Positions 27,467 through 34,804 of a stretch of DNA of 49,219 bases are shown one piece after another. Both the position numbers and the translations under genes were made by a program. The stretch is from Phycisphaerales bacterium (GTDB taxonomy: Bacteria > Planctomycetota > Phycisphaerae > Phycisphaerales > UBA1924), in assembly GCA_029260375.1 (NCBI GenBank), contig JAJDDI010000031.1, positions 1 to 49,219 of the forward strand. Reading direction: 5' to 3'. Each line of letters opens with the position of its first letter. Position 1 is the stretch's first letter. The notes under the pieces were generated by a model, which did no database searches, had not been told where the DNA came from, and saw nothing but the letters and a program-made list of their open reading frames with translations.

Positions 27467-27556
27467 AGAGACGGAGAGACGATGAGATGAGAGACGAAGT
27501 TCAGGAACAACGCATGGGAGACACTCCGTCTCTGGTCTCTGCGTCTCTCCGTCTCT
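27467..27556. repeat. Palindromic repeat element, intergenic copy
   Basis: The outer arms AGAGACGGAGAGACG (27467-27481) and CGTCTCTCCGTCTCT (27542-27556) are perfect 15-bp reverse complements. Inside are more GAGACG-type units, GAGACGAAGT at 27491-27500 and CACTCCGTCTCT at 27522-27533. The whole fills the short gap between the bshB1 start and the stop of the next minus-strand gene. A clearly related element is inside the dus gene at 28519-28630; the two share the left-arm unit, GAGACGAAGT, CACTCCGTCTCT and the right end CTCTCCGTCTCTTCC. Confidence 0.85.
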
Positions 27557-27559
27557 TCC

Positions 27560-28003
27560 CTAGTTGATGTCGTTGGACACGATCACGAACCCGATCAGCT
27601 CGTCGTACTGGTCCTCGGGCCCGGTCTCGAGCTGCACGAGCACGACCGGGTCCGGGTCGCGCGTCGCGAAGAAACCGCCCGCGCGGAACTGGTCCTGGTA
27701 CTCATCGCGGAACGAGTACAGATCCAGGCTCAGCGTCTGCCCCGCGCCGAAGCCCTGGATCGGGCGGCTGAACCGCTCGTTGACCCAGAGCGTCGAGGGC
27801 CCGAACGAGCGCGACGTCGAGTTGGTCATCGTCAGCTTCGTCCCGCTGCGGAAGACCTGGACATCGAGCACCTCGCCCAGGGGTGTGGCGCGGGGGTAGG
27901 CCCGGGCGTAGTCCACGTCGGGCGCCCCGCTGAACACGCGGCAGCCGCCGGTGAGCATCGTCGAGACAAGAAGGACGCACGCGCCCACGCTTCGGGTTGT
28001 CAT
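27560..28003 (-). CDS. Small putative lipoprotein
   Basis: The 147-residue product starts at ATG 28003. It has a basic N-terminus, a hydrophobic run and the lipobox-like LTGGC with Cys at 21. The mature part is beta-rich (DVQVFRSGTKLTMTNSTSRSFGPSTLWVN) and has a conserved-looking DEYQDQFRAGGFFATRDPDP stretch. I know of no named family. The start lies 33 nt from the dus start, so the two genes are divergent with an extremely short promoter region. Its 3' end directly abuts a palindromic repeat. Confidence 0.75.
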   Translation of the reverse strand: MTTRSVGACVLLVSTMLTGGCRVFSGAPDVDYARAYPRATPLGEVLDVQVFRSGTKLTMTNSTSRSFGPSTLWVNERFSRPIQGFGAGQTLSLDLYSFRDEYQDQFRAGGFFATRDPDPVVLVQLETGPEDQYDELIGFVIVSNDIN

Positions 28004-28036
28004 TGATCGCTTTGGCACGCCCCTATCCTCCCCCCT

Positions 28037-29443
28037 ATGGGCTGCGACGGCAACAACGCCACCCCGCCCAGCCCCGCGATTGCCCCCGGGGCGGGCGAAA
28101 TCGACCCCCGAAGGGTCGCCGAGAAGCTGGTCTCGCGCTTCGGCGAGGGCGGCATGGACCCCCGCGTCCGCGATGTGACCCCCGCCTTCGACGCCCCGTT
28201 CTTCCAGGCGGGCCTCGCCGGGTACTCCGACGCCGCCATGCGGATCATCGCCCGCAGGCACGGCTGCCCCTACTGCGTCACCGAGGCCCTGCTCGACCGG
28301 ACCCTCCTGGCCGGCGGTCGCGGCTTCGCCAAGGCCGACCTGGGCGAGATCGAGGACAACATCCCCGGCGGCGACGAGGACCGACCGCTGGCCGGCCAGA
28401 TCATGGGCTCGGAACCGGCGGAGATGGCCGCCGCCGCGATCAAGATGGTCGAGCAGGGGGCGAGGCGGCCGGCCGAGTATCGAGATCTGGTGGCCGAGAT
28501 GGGGCATGGCGCCCGGCCCAGAGACGAAGAGACGCAGAGACGCAGAGACGAAGTGGTGGAAGCGGGCCCGACAGCGCGGGCTTCCGCGGCGCACTCCGTC
28601 TCTGCGTCTCTCGATCTCTCCGTCTCTTCCGATCGCAGCTTCGCCGCGATCGATGTCAACCTCGCCTGCCCCGTCAAGAAAATCGCCAAGAAGTCCCGCG
28701 GCGGGCACTGGCTCACGCAGCCCGAGGGCGCGATCCGGATCCTCGAAGCCGTGCGCGAGGCCACGCCCGCGGACATCGCCGTGACGGTCAAGATGCGCCG
28801 CGCCTACGACGAGACCGACGAGATGCGTGAGAACTTCCTGCGCATCTTTGACGCCGCGTACGACATCGGCTGCGCCTGGGTCACCGTCCACGGCAGGACC
28901 GTCACCCAGAAGTACATGGGTCCGAGCCGGTGGGACCCGATCCGCGAGCTGGTCCGGCGCAACCCCGAGCGGGTTATCTTCGGCTCGGGCGACGTCTGGA
29001 ACGTCAGCGAGATCTTCCGCATGCTCGACTACTGCTCCTCGTCTTGGAGGGGTGGGCTTCCAGCCCACCCGCCCACCGGCCTCGCCGGCGTGTCCGTGGC
29101 GCGCGGGTGCATCGGCAACCCCTGGATCTTCCGCCAGGCCCGCGACATCCTCGCGGGCCGGGCGCCCCAGGCGCCGAGCATCGAGCAGCAACGCGACGTG
29201 CTGCTCCAGCACTTCACCCTCGCGATGGACGTCAACCGCCTCTGGGTCCGCGGCGAGGGCGAGGCCCGCGAAGAACGCGCCGAGCGCCACACCGCCCGCA
29301 CCATGCGCAAGTTCGCCATCAAGTTCGCCGAGCACCACCCCGAGACGCTGGCGGTCCGCAAGCGATTCATCGCGTGCAAGACGATGCAGGAGTGGCGGGG
29401 GGTGCTTGAGGAGCACTACATGTCGGAGGTGACGGCGTCATGA
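28037..29443 (+). CDS. dus: tRNA-dihydrouridine synthase with two in-frame repeat insertions
   Basis: The 468-residue product is a Dus flavoenzyme that reduces uridine to dihydrouridine in tRNA. Diagnostic parts are APFFQAGLAGYSD at the N-terminus, QIMGSEPAEMA, IDVNLACPVKKI with the catalytic Cys, VTVHGRTVTQKYMG and VARGCIGNPWIF. Dus proteins are usually ~310-350 residues; the excess has two sources. Between MVEQ and IDVNLACP there are ~65 residues where about 5 are usual. Much of this is encoded by a palindromic repeat (residues ~161-198). A second palindrome encodes most of SSSWRGGLPAHPPTGLA (334-350), where about 5 residues are usual. The frame stays open through both. ATG 28037 is the start. 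The stop overlaps the DinB-like start as ATGA. Confidence 0.9.
   Translation: MGCDGNNATPPSPAIAPGAGEIDPRRVAEKLVSRFGEGGMDPRVRDVTPAFDAPFFQAGLAGYSDAAMRIIARRHGCPYCVTEALLDRTLLAGGRGFAKADLGEIEDNIPGGDEDRPLAGQIMGSEPAEMAAAAIKMVEQGARRPAEYRDLVAEMGHGARPRDEETQRRRDEVVEAGPTARASAAHSVSASLDLSVSSDRSFAAIDVNLACPVKKIAKKSRGGHWLTQPEGAIRILEAVREATPADIAVTVKMRRAYDETDEMRENFLRIFDAAYDIGCAWVTVHGRTVTQKYMGPSRWDPIRELVRRNPERVIFGSGDVWNVSEIFRMLDYCSSSWRGGLPAHPPTGLAGVSVARGCIGNPWIFRQARDILAGRAPQAPSIEQQRDVLLQHFTLAMDVNRLWVRGEGEAREERAERHTARTMRKFAIKFAEHHPETLAVRKRFIACKTMQEWRGVLEEHYMSEVTAS
28519..28630. repeat. Palindromic repeat element inside dus
   Basis: The left part is a run of GAGACG units from 28519 (CAGAGACGAAGAGACGCAGA) up to GACGAAGT at 28546-28553. 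The right part from CACTCCGTCTCT at 28592 to CTCTCCGTCTCTTCC at 28630 is its imperfect reverse complement. The ~38-nt centre is GC-rich. It is translated as RDEETQRRRDEVV to HSVSASLDLSVSS within Dus. It is the same family as the intergenic copy at 27467-27556. The arms have several extra GAGACGC units compared with that copy. Confidence 0.85.
29050..29070. repeat. Second palindrome inside dus (GGGTGGGCT / AGCCCACCC)
   Basis: GGGTGGGCT, loop TCC, AGCCCACCC is a perfect 9-bp hairpin. It encodes GGLPAHP in Dus at a position where family members have only a short turn before the (G/A)VSVARG strand. As I recall, a GGTGGGCTTCCAGCCCACC-type palindrome occurs repeatedly in some planctomycete genomes. 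This would therefore be an independent repeat family from the GAGACG one. That recollection needs a genome search. Confidence 0.7.
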
Positions 29444-30030
29444 ACAACACGGGCTTCGAATCCGGCCTCCCTGCCGACCTGCTCCCAACGTGGCGGGCGA
29501 TCTTCGAGCGCCAGAAGGCCTTCGCCGAGCACGCCTTCAACCAGCTGGATGACGACCAGTTTTTCACAGTCCTCGCCCCGGGCATGAACTCCGTCGCGGT
29601 CATCGCCCGCCACATGGGCGCCAACATGCTCAGCCGCTGGACCGACTTCCTCACCACCGACGGCGAGAAGCCAACCCGCGACCGCGACGCCGAGCTGGAA
29701 GCGTTCCCCCAAGCCATGACCCCCGAGCAGCAGCGCGATGCGCGCGCACAGGTCATGGATGTCTGGGAGCAAGGCTGGGCGACCCTGTTTGCGACCCTCG
29801 ATTCGCTGAGCGAGGCCGACCTACACCGCACCGTCACCATCCGCTCCGCCCCGCACAGCGTCCACGGGGCCATCGCCCGACAGCTCGACCATTACGCCTT
29901 CCACGTCGGGCAGATCAATGTCATCGCCCGCCAGCTCGTGGGCACGGACAGCTGGAAGTGGTTCACTCTCCCCCCTGGCGGGACCCGCGAGTTCAACGAG
30001 CGCATGCGCCGCAGGCGCCCGGGAAACTAG
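29440..30030 (+). CDS. DinB-like four-helix protein (DUF1572 type)
   Basis: The 196-residue product resembles the DUF1572/DinB superfamily of small four-helix bundle proteins. These are often metal- and thiol-dependent transferases that use bacillithiol, mycothiol or glutathione. Features are MNSVAVIARHMGANMLSRWTD with the first metal-ligand His, then ADLHRTVTIR and QLDHYAFHVGQI with the last His pair. The start overlaps the dus stop by 4 nt (ATGA), so it is co-translated with it. A link with bacillithiol via bshB1 in the same region is attractive but is only an inference. Confidence 0.8.
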   Translation: MNNTGFESGLPADLLPTWRAIFERQKAFAEHAFNQLDDDQFFTVLAPGMNSVAVIARHMGANMLSRWTDFLTTDGEKPTRDRDAELEAFPQAMTPEQQRDARAQVMDVWEQGWATLFATLDSLSEADLHRTVTIRSAPHSVHGAIARQLDHYAFHVGQINVIARQLVGTDSWKWFTLPPGGTREFNERMRRRRPGN

Positions 30031-30139
30031 CCCAGAGCGTCAGCGACGGGCTCCTCGCGCGTGCCCGGGCGTCTCACTGGACGCCCGCCCCCGATTCCAT
30101 CACAATGGAGCCGTCCCTGGGCGTGTGAAGGAGACGGGC

Positions 30140-30325
30140 ATGGACCTGACCATGATTCTGTTGATCGGCGTGATCGTGCTGGTCGTGTTCTTCCTGATCC
30201 TCGCCGGCGCCACGCTCCTGAGCCTGGGCGAGAAGCACCAGACCGGGCATCTGCCCAACGACAAGCGCGCCGGCGTCCGCAAGGGCGACGGCCAGGGCGC
30301 CAAGAAAAAGCGGCGCAATCGCTGA
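30140..30325 (+). CDS. 61-residue single-TM protein with basic tail
   Basis: ATG 30140 is preceded by GAAGGAG at 30127-30133, a strong Shine-Dalgarno for this genome. The product has one hydrophobic helix, about residues 4-27 (TMILLIGVIVLVVFFLILAGA), then a soluble tail ending GQGAKKKRRNR. The basic tail should stay in the cytoplasm by the positive-inside rule and could touch nucleic acid or acidic lipid. I do not recognise a family. It follows the DinB-like gene by 109 nt and is convergent with dtd. Confidence 0.7.
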   Translation: MDLTMILLIGVIVLVVFFLILAGATLLSLGEKHQTGHLPNDKRAGVRKGDGQGAKKKRRNR

Positions 30326-30335
30326 CCCCCGGCCT

Positions 30336-30791
30336 TCAGCGCCGGGAATCCAGCCAGATCGTGATCGGCCCGTCGTTGGTCAGCTCGACACGCATATCCG
30401 CGCCGAAGACGCCGGTGCGTGCGGGCGCGCCCAGGGCCGCGACGCCCGCCGCGAGCCGGTCGAACATCGCCGAGGCCTCGGGCGGGCGCATCGCGTTCTC
30501 AAATGAGGGTCGCCGCCCCTTGCGCGCATCGCCCGCGACTGTGAAGTTTGGAACAAGCAGCACGCCCCCGCCCGTGTCCAGTACGGACCGGTTCATCTTG
30601 CCCTGCTCGTCGTCGAAGATGCGCAGGTTGGCGATTTTGGGCGCCGTCCAGGCCAGGTCGGTTTCGGTGTCGTCACGTTCGATGCCAACCATGACGCACA
30701 GGCCCGGGCCGATGGCCGCGTGCTCGCGCTCGGCGCCGCCCTCGACCACGCGCAGCGATGCGCCCGCGACGCGCTGGACCACGCACCGCAC
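30336..30791 (-). CDS. dtd: D-aminoacyl-tRNA deacylase
   Basis: The 151-residue product matches Dtd, which hydrolyses D-aminoacyl-tRNA and mischarged Gly-tRNA(Ala). It starts RCVVQRVAGASLRV and contains LRIFDDEQGKMNRSV, then LVPNFTVAGDARKGRRPSFENA (active-site SQxT is PNFT here) and ends GADMRVELTNDGPITIWLDS with the Gly-cisPro-type region near the C-terminus. The usual motif before the conserved Thr is SQFT; the change to PNFT is a minor deviation to note. The start is GTG 30791, 4 nt after the stop of the HD gene, so it is the third gene of that operon. Confidence 0.9.
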   Translation of the reverse strand: MRCVVQRVAGASLRVVEGGAEREHAAIGPGLCVMVGIERDDTETDLAWTAPKIANLRIFDDEQGKMNRSVLDTGGGVLLVPNFTVAGDARKGRRPSFENAMRPPEASAMFDRLAAGVAALGAPARTGVFGADMRVELTNDGPITIWLDSRR

Positions 30792-30795
30792 GGCG

Positions 30796-33204
30796 TTAGG
30801 CGCTCCGCTCGGTCGGCTTCTCGTCGTCCTTGGGCTTGGGCTTGGGCGCGGGCTTGGCCTCGCGTTTCTCGTCGTTGTACGAGATCCGCCCGTGGTAGAT
30901 CGACGCGACGGTCTTGCTGATCGATTCGACGATCGCCCGCAGGTCCGAGAGCGTCAGGTCGCACTCGTCGAACTGCCCGTCCATCAGGCGCCGGTTCGCC
31001 AGGTCGCGCACGAGCGAGTCGATCCGCGCCGGGGTCGGCTCTGCAAGCGTCCGCGTGGCGCTCTCGACCGCGTCGGAGAGCATGATGATCGCGACCTCCT
31101 TGGTCTGCGGCTTCGGGCCGGGGTAGCGGTAGTCCACCTCCTCGGGGAGGCGTTCGCCCTCGATCTCGACGGCGGGCTCGCCCGTGCTCGGGCGCTCGAG
31201 GCCCTGGTCGCTGACACCGATCGCCTGCTTGCGAGCGCGCTTGTAGAAGTATTCGACAAGCGTCGTGCCGTGGTGGGCCTCGATGAAGTGCTGCAGCGAC
31301 TTGGGAAGCCCGTGCTGGCGGGCCATGGCCATGCCGTCCTTGACGTGCCCGACGATCACGAGCAGGCTCATCGCCGGCGAGAGCTTGTCGTGCTTGTTGG
31401 CCCCGCCCGACTGGTTCTCGACGAAGTACTCGGGCTTGTTGATCTTCCCGATGTCGTGGTAGAGGCAGCCGACGTAGGTCAGCAGCGAGTCGGCGCCGAT
31501 CGCATCGGCCGCGGCCTCAGCGATCGACGCGACGTTGAGCGAGTGGTTGTACGTGCCCGGCGCCCGCTGCTGCATCTCGCGCAGCAGCGGCTGCTTCGGG
31601 TCGCGGAGCTCGATGAGTGTCATGCCCGTCGTGATATCGAACACACGCTCGACGATGGGCAGGATGAACAGGGTCACCCCGCCGACCAGCAGCCCGCCGA
31701 AGCCCGCCAGGGCCGCGTCCTTGACCGACTGCAGGCCCCACGCGGTCCAGTCGGGCCTGGACACGGGGCGATCGACGGCGCTGATCAGCAGCGACGCGAG
31801 GACCAACGCCGCGCCCAGCGTCACGCTCATCGAGACCAGCGCCCGCCGATCACGCAGATCCTCCAGGCGCCAGACCGCGACCGCCACGCCCACGAGCACC
31901 AGCACCAGCAGCTCGATCGGCTGCGCCAGGCCGATCCCCACGAGCAGCGCCAGGCACCCAGAGACCGCGAGCGCCACGCGCTGGTTGTACGCGATGGTGA
32001 CCAGGGCCGCGACGAGGAGCGTCGGCGCCACGCCCGTGAGCATCATGAACCGCGGCTCGAGCACCGTGCTGACGATCGAGATCGCCAGCGAGACGCCCAC
32101 CAGCCCGCCCAGCCAGGCCATGCGCGCCGGACGGGCGGCGATCCGCGTGCTGAACGACGCGATGTAACCCACGAGCATCAGCGTGATCAGGGCCGCGCCG
32201 CCCATCGCGCCCGCACGGCGTGTCCAGCGAACCCAGACCGGCCCCTGGATCGCGAACTCGCGGGCCTCGCTCATCGCCAGCTCGTACTGCGAGGGCGAGA
32301 GCGTGTCGCCGCGCTCATAGATCTTCTGGCCAGGCGCGATGTTCCGGCGCGCGTCGGCGATCCTGGCCGCGGCGGCGTCCTGCGCCTCCTTGGTCGCCTC
32401 GGCATCAAAGGTGAATGTCGGTCGCGCGCCCGTGGTCAGCCGGTGCTCGGCCACCTCCGCCGCGAGGTTCTTGAAGCCCGCGACGCGGACGATCGTCCTC
32501 GTCTCGGACGCCAGGCTCTGGGCGTCGCCGATGTTGACCACGTTCCGCAGCGGGACGGGCTCTCGCCCCCCGTCGGTGTAGCTCAGGACGATCTGCGTGC
32601 TGAGCGTCTCCTGCGTGGCGCGCTGCCACGCGGTCGCGTCCAGCATCGGGCGCAGGCGGAGCACCCGCCCGAGCTCGAGGATCAGCTCGTCCCAGACCCG
32701 CTGCGCGTTGTCATCGACCGCGTAGTCCTGCAGCTCGCGCACACGCGCGTCGTTCAGGTGGAACTGCTCTCGGATCGAGCTCTCGACCTGATCGACGCTC
32801 TGGACGCCCGCAAGCGTGCGCGGCAGGTTGCCCAGGGACGTCAGGATCTCGTCGATGACCGCGCTGTCCTCCTGGTACACCCGCGCCGTGCGCTGGCGCG
32901 CCGCCTCGCGGTCGTTGGCGGTCTGCTGCTCGTCGATCGTCGTGAACCCGACACGCACGGTCCGCGTCGTGGGCATCACCCGCCCGACCGAGAGCTTGGG
33001 CTGCTCCCGCGCCCACGCCACCAGGGCGCCGCACGCCAGCGCAAAGATCAGCGAGATCATCAGCCCCCACCCGAACGAGGGTGAGTCCATCAGCCGGTTC
33101 AGCCGCTGGCGGAACGTCTGGCCGCGAACCCGGAGCACGCTCCGCTTCGAGGCGGACTTCTTGCGGGACGCGATCTTCGTGCCCTTGGGCGCTTCCCGTG
33201 CCAT
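30796..33204 (-). CDS. 7TM-HD domain phosphohydrolase (PgpH/YqfF-like)
   Basis: The 802-residue product fits the 7TMR-HD family. One TM near residue 45 is followed by a large extracytoplasmic domain (~70-330). Several TM helices follow between ~340 and 530 (e.g. AGAMGGAALITLMLVGYIA). A cytoplasmic HD domain then has YNHSLNVASIAEAAADAIG and LYHDIGKINKPEYF (HD motif near 582-583) and later IIMLSDAVESATR. The characterised member PgpH of Listeria hydrolyses cyclic di-AMP. The same activity here is likely but not proven. The end is Lys/Pro-rich. The gene's ATG (33204) overlaps the phoH stop by one base (TGATG), so they are translationally coupled. Confidence 0.9.
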   Translation of the reverse strand: MAREAPKGTKIASRKKSASKRSVLRVRGQTFRQRLNRLMDSPSFGWGLMISLIFALACGALVAWAREQPKLSVGRVMPTTRTVRVGFTTIDEQQTANDREAARQRTARVYQEDSAVIDEILTSLGNLPRTLAGVQSVDQVESSIREQFHLNDARVRELQDYAVDDNAQRVWDELILELGRVLRLRPMLDATAWQRATQETLSTQIVLSYTDGGREPVPLRNVVNIGDAQSLASETRTIVRVAGFKNLAAEVAEHRLTTGARPTFTFDAEATKEAQDAAAARIADARRNIAPGQKIYERGDTLSPSQYELAMSEAREFAIQGPVWVRWTRRAGAMGGAALITLMLVGYIASFSTRIAARPARMAWLGGLVGVSLAISIVSTVLEPRFMMLTGVAPTLLVAALVTIAYNQRVALAVSGCLALLVGIGLAQPIELLVLVLVGVAVAVWRLEDLRDRRALVSMSVTLGAALVLASLLISAVDRPVSRPDWTAWGLQSVKDAALAGFGGLLVGGVTLFILPIVERVFDITTGMTLIELRDPKQPLLREMQQRAPGTYNHSLNVASIAEAAADAIGADSLLTYVGCLYHDIGKINKPEYFVENQSGGANKHDKLSPAMSLLVIVGHVKDGMAMARQHGLPKSLQHFIEAHHGTTLVEYFYKRARKQAIGVSDQGLERPSTGEPAVEIEGERLPEEVDYRYPGPKPQTKEVAIIMLSDAVESATRTLAEPTPARIDSLVRDLANRRLMDGQFDECDLTLSDLRAIVESISKTVASIYHGRISYNDEKREAKPAPKPKPKDDEKPTERSA

Positions 33205-34268
33205 CAGGCGTCCTCCCCGGTCGGTTCGTCGATCATGCCCGGGGCGCTCTCACGCAGGGCCCGGCGCAGCTCGCGGCTGCCCTCGTCCCGCCCGTCCTCG
33301 TGCCCGTACGCCTCCACGATCCGCTGCACCAGCTCGTGACGCACCACGTCCCGCCCCGTCAGCGTGCAGAACTCCACCCCACGCACACGCATCAGCAGGC
33401 GGGCGGCGTCCACCAGCCCGCTCTGACGCGGGTCGGGCAGGTCGATCTGCGTCGTGTCGCCCGTGACGATCATCTTGGACCCGTGCCCCATGCGCGTCAG
33501 GAACATCTGCATCTGCCCGCGCGTCGTGTTCTGCGCCTCGTCGAGAATAACGACCGCGTTGTTGAGCGTACGCCCGCGCATAAACGCGAGCGGCGCCACC
33601 TCGACCACGTCCGACTCAATGAGCCTGCGGATCGAGTTGTAATCCATCATGTCGTGCAGCGCGTCGAGCAGCGGCCGCAGGTACGGGTTCACCTTCGCCT
33701 CGATGTCGCCCGGCAGGAACCCGAGCTTCTCCCCCGCCTCGACCGCAGGGCGGACGAGCATCAGACGCTGGACGCGTCCCTCGCGCAGCATGTGCACTGC
33801 CGCGGCCACCGCCAGGTACGTCTTGCCCGTGCCCGCGGGCCCGATCCCGAACACCAGGTCCTTGGTCCGGATCGCCTCGACGTACGCCTCCTGGTTTTCG
33901 GTCTTGGGCCTGACCGACCGCCCCCCCGCGTAGACCTCGAGCGAGCCTTCCCACGCGCCCGAGCCCGGGTTTGGGGTCGCCCCGCTTGTCGCGGGCGCGC
34001 CGCTGCCGGATCTGGATGTTCCTTCGCTGATCATGTCGAGCACGTCCTGGCGCGTCGGCGCACGTCCCTTGCGGGCCTGCTGGGCGAGCCGCTCAAGCAC
34101 GCCCCGGGCCACGACGACCGCCGCGGGGTCGCCGCTCACGCGGATCCGCCCGTCCCGGCTGTGAACCTGGACGCCCAGTGCCTCGCGGATCATCTTGAGG
34201 TTTCGTTGTGCAGAGCCGAGCATCTGGATCTGCTCGTGCCCCTGTGGCACACTGATGGTCACGTCCAA
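33204..34268 (-). CDS. phoH: PhoH-family ATPase
   Basis: The 354-residue product is PhoH-like: an N-terminal KH-type region (~1-70, with GDPAAVVVARGVLERL), then a low-complexity linker (~85-108), then the P-loop ATPase with GIGPAGTGKT (Walker A at 143-150), FLPGDIEAKVNPYLRPL, LNNAVVILDEAQN and VTGDTTQIDLP. These ATPases take part in RNA metabolism, often with YbeY. In many bacteria phoH, an HD membrane gene and ybeY form one operon. Here phoH and the HD gene are followed by dtd instead. The start is TTG 34268; GTG 34262 is possible. Confidence 0.92.
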   Translation of the reverse strand: MDVTISVPQGHEQIQMLGSAQRNLKMIREALGVQVHSRDGRIRVSGDPAAVVVARGVLERLAQQARKGRAPTRQDVLDMISEGTSRSGSGAPATSGATPNPGSGAWEGSLEVYAGGRSVRPKTENQEAYVEAIRTKDLVFGIGPAGTGKTYLAVAAAVHMLREGRVQRLMLVRPAVEAGEKLGFLPGDIEAKVNPYLRPLLDALHDMMDYNSIRRLIESDVVEVAPLAFMRGRTLNNAVVILDEAQNTTRGQMQMFLTRMGHGSKMIVTGDTTQIDLPDPRQSGLVDAARLLMRVRGVEFCTLTGRDVVRHELVQRIVEAYGHEDGRDEGSRELRRALRESAPGMIDEPTGEDA

Positions 34269-34351
34269 GTGGAGTCGGCTCCTTGGTCAGGAACCCGAGC
34301 CGGAACGTCCGGCCCGGCGGAACCCGGGGCCTCTATCGACCGATCAATCCT

Positions 34352-34804
34352 ATGGTGCGAGTCCCCCCCCAAGAGTTCCGCCCTCCGATCAGGCCCTCAC
34401 GCGGCCTGGCGATCGGTCTTGCCCTCAAGATCGGTGTGTGTTCGGCCGTGATCGCCTGCACCGGAGCCTGCTCGTCCTCGATGTCCAGTTCCCGCCCCGC
34501 GGTCTCGTCGGCGGGCGGGCCGTCCCGCGAGATGGCCCTGGAATGGGACGGCCTCGTGGACAGCCTCCCCCAGATCGTCCGGGAGCTGAACCTGGGCGTC
34601 CTGATCGTCGAGCGTCCCGCGCCGGGCTGGGCCCAGATCGAACTGCTCGACTTCCGGGGACGCCCGATCGGGCTGCGTCTGCACGATCTCGGCGCCGGCG
34701 AGGACGGCACGCCCCGCGTGGAGGCCCGCTGCTGGGCGGGACGGTTCGGCGACGACAACCTGGAACTGGCCATCCTCGACGCGATCGAATCGTCAGGGGG
34801 CTGA
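34352..34804 (+). CDS. Small secreted or lipoprotein of unknown function
   Basis: The 150-residue product starts at ATG 34352; an earlier TTG at 34283 adds an unlikely extension. The N-terminus has a proline-rich stretch, then a hydrophobic run ending ACTGACSSSMSS. VIAC is a possible lipobox, so lipidation is plausible but not clear. The mature part is soluble, with LGVLIVERPAPGWAQIELLDF and a second strand set around IGLRLHDLG. I do not recognise a family. It is divergent from phoH and overlaps the 3' end of the histidine kinase by 12 nt. Confidence 0.65.
   Translation: MVRVPPQEFRPPIRPSRGLAIGLALKIGVCSAVIACTGACSSSMSSSRPAVSSAGGPSREMALEWDGLVDSLPQIVRELNLGVLIVERPAPGWAQIELLDFRGRPIGLRLHDLGAGEDGTPRVEARCWAGRFGDDNLELAILDAIESSGG

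Noticed and set aside
27560-29416. 618-codon minus-strand frame covering dus and the small lipoprotein
   Set aside because: Only its last 147 codons (from ATG 28003) look like a real protein. The rest is the antisense shadow of dus.
30061-33084. 1007-codon plus-strand frame antisense to the HD and dtd genes
   Set aside because: The translation is low-complexity Arg/Gln/Asp-rich shadow. The minus strand encodes clear Dtd and HD proteins.
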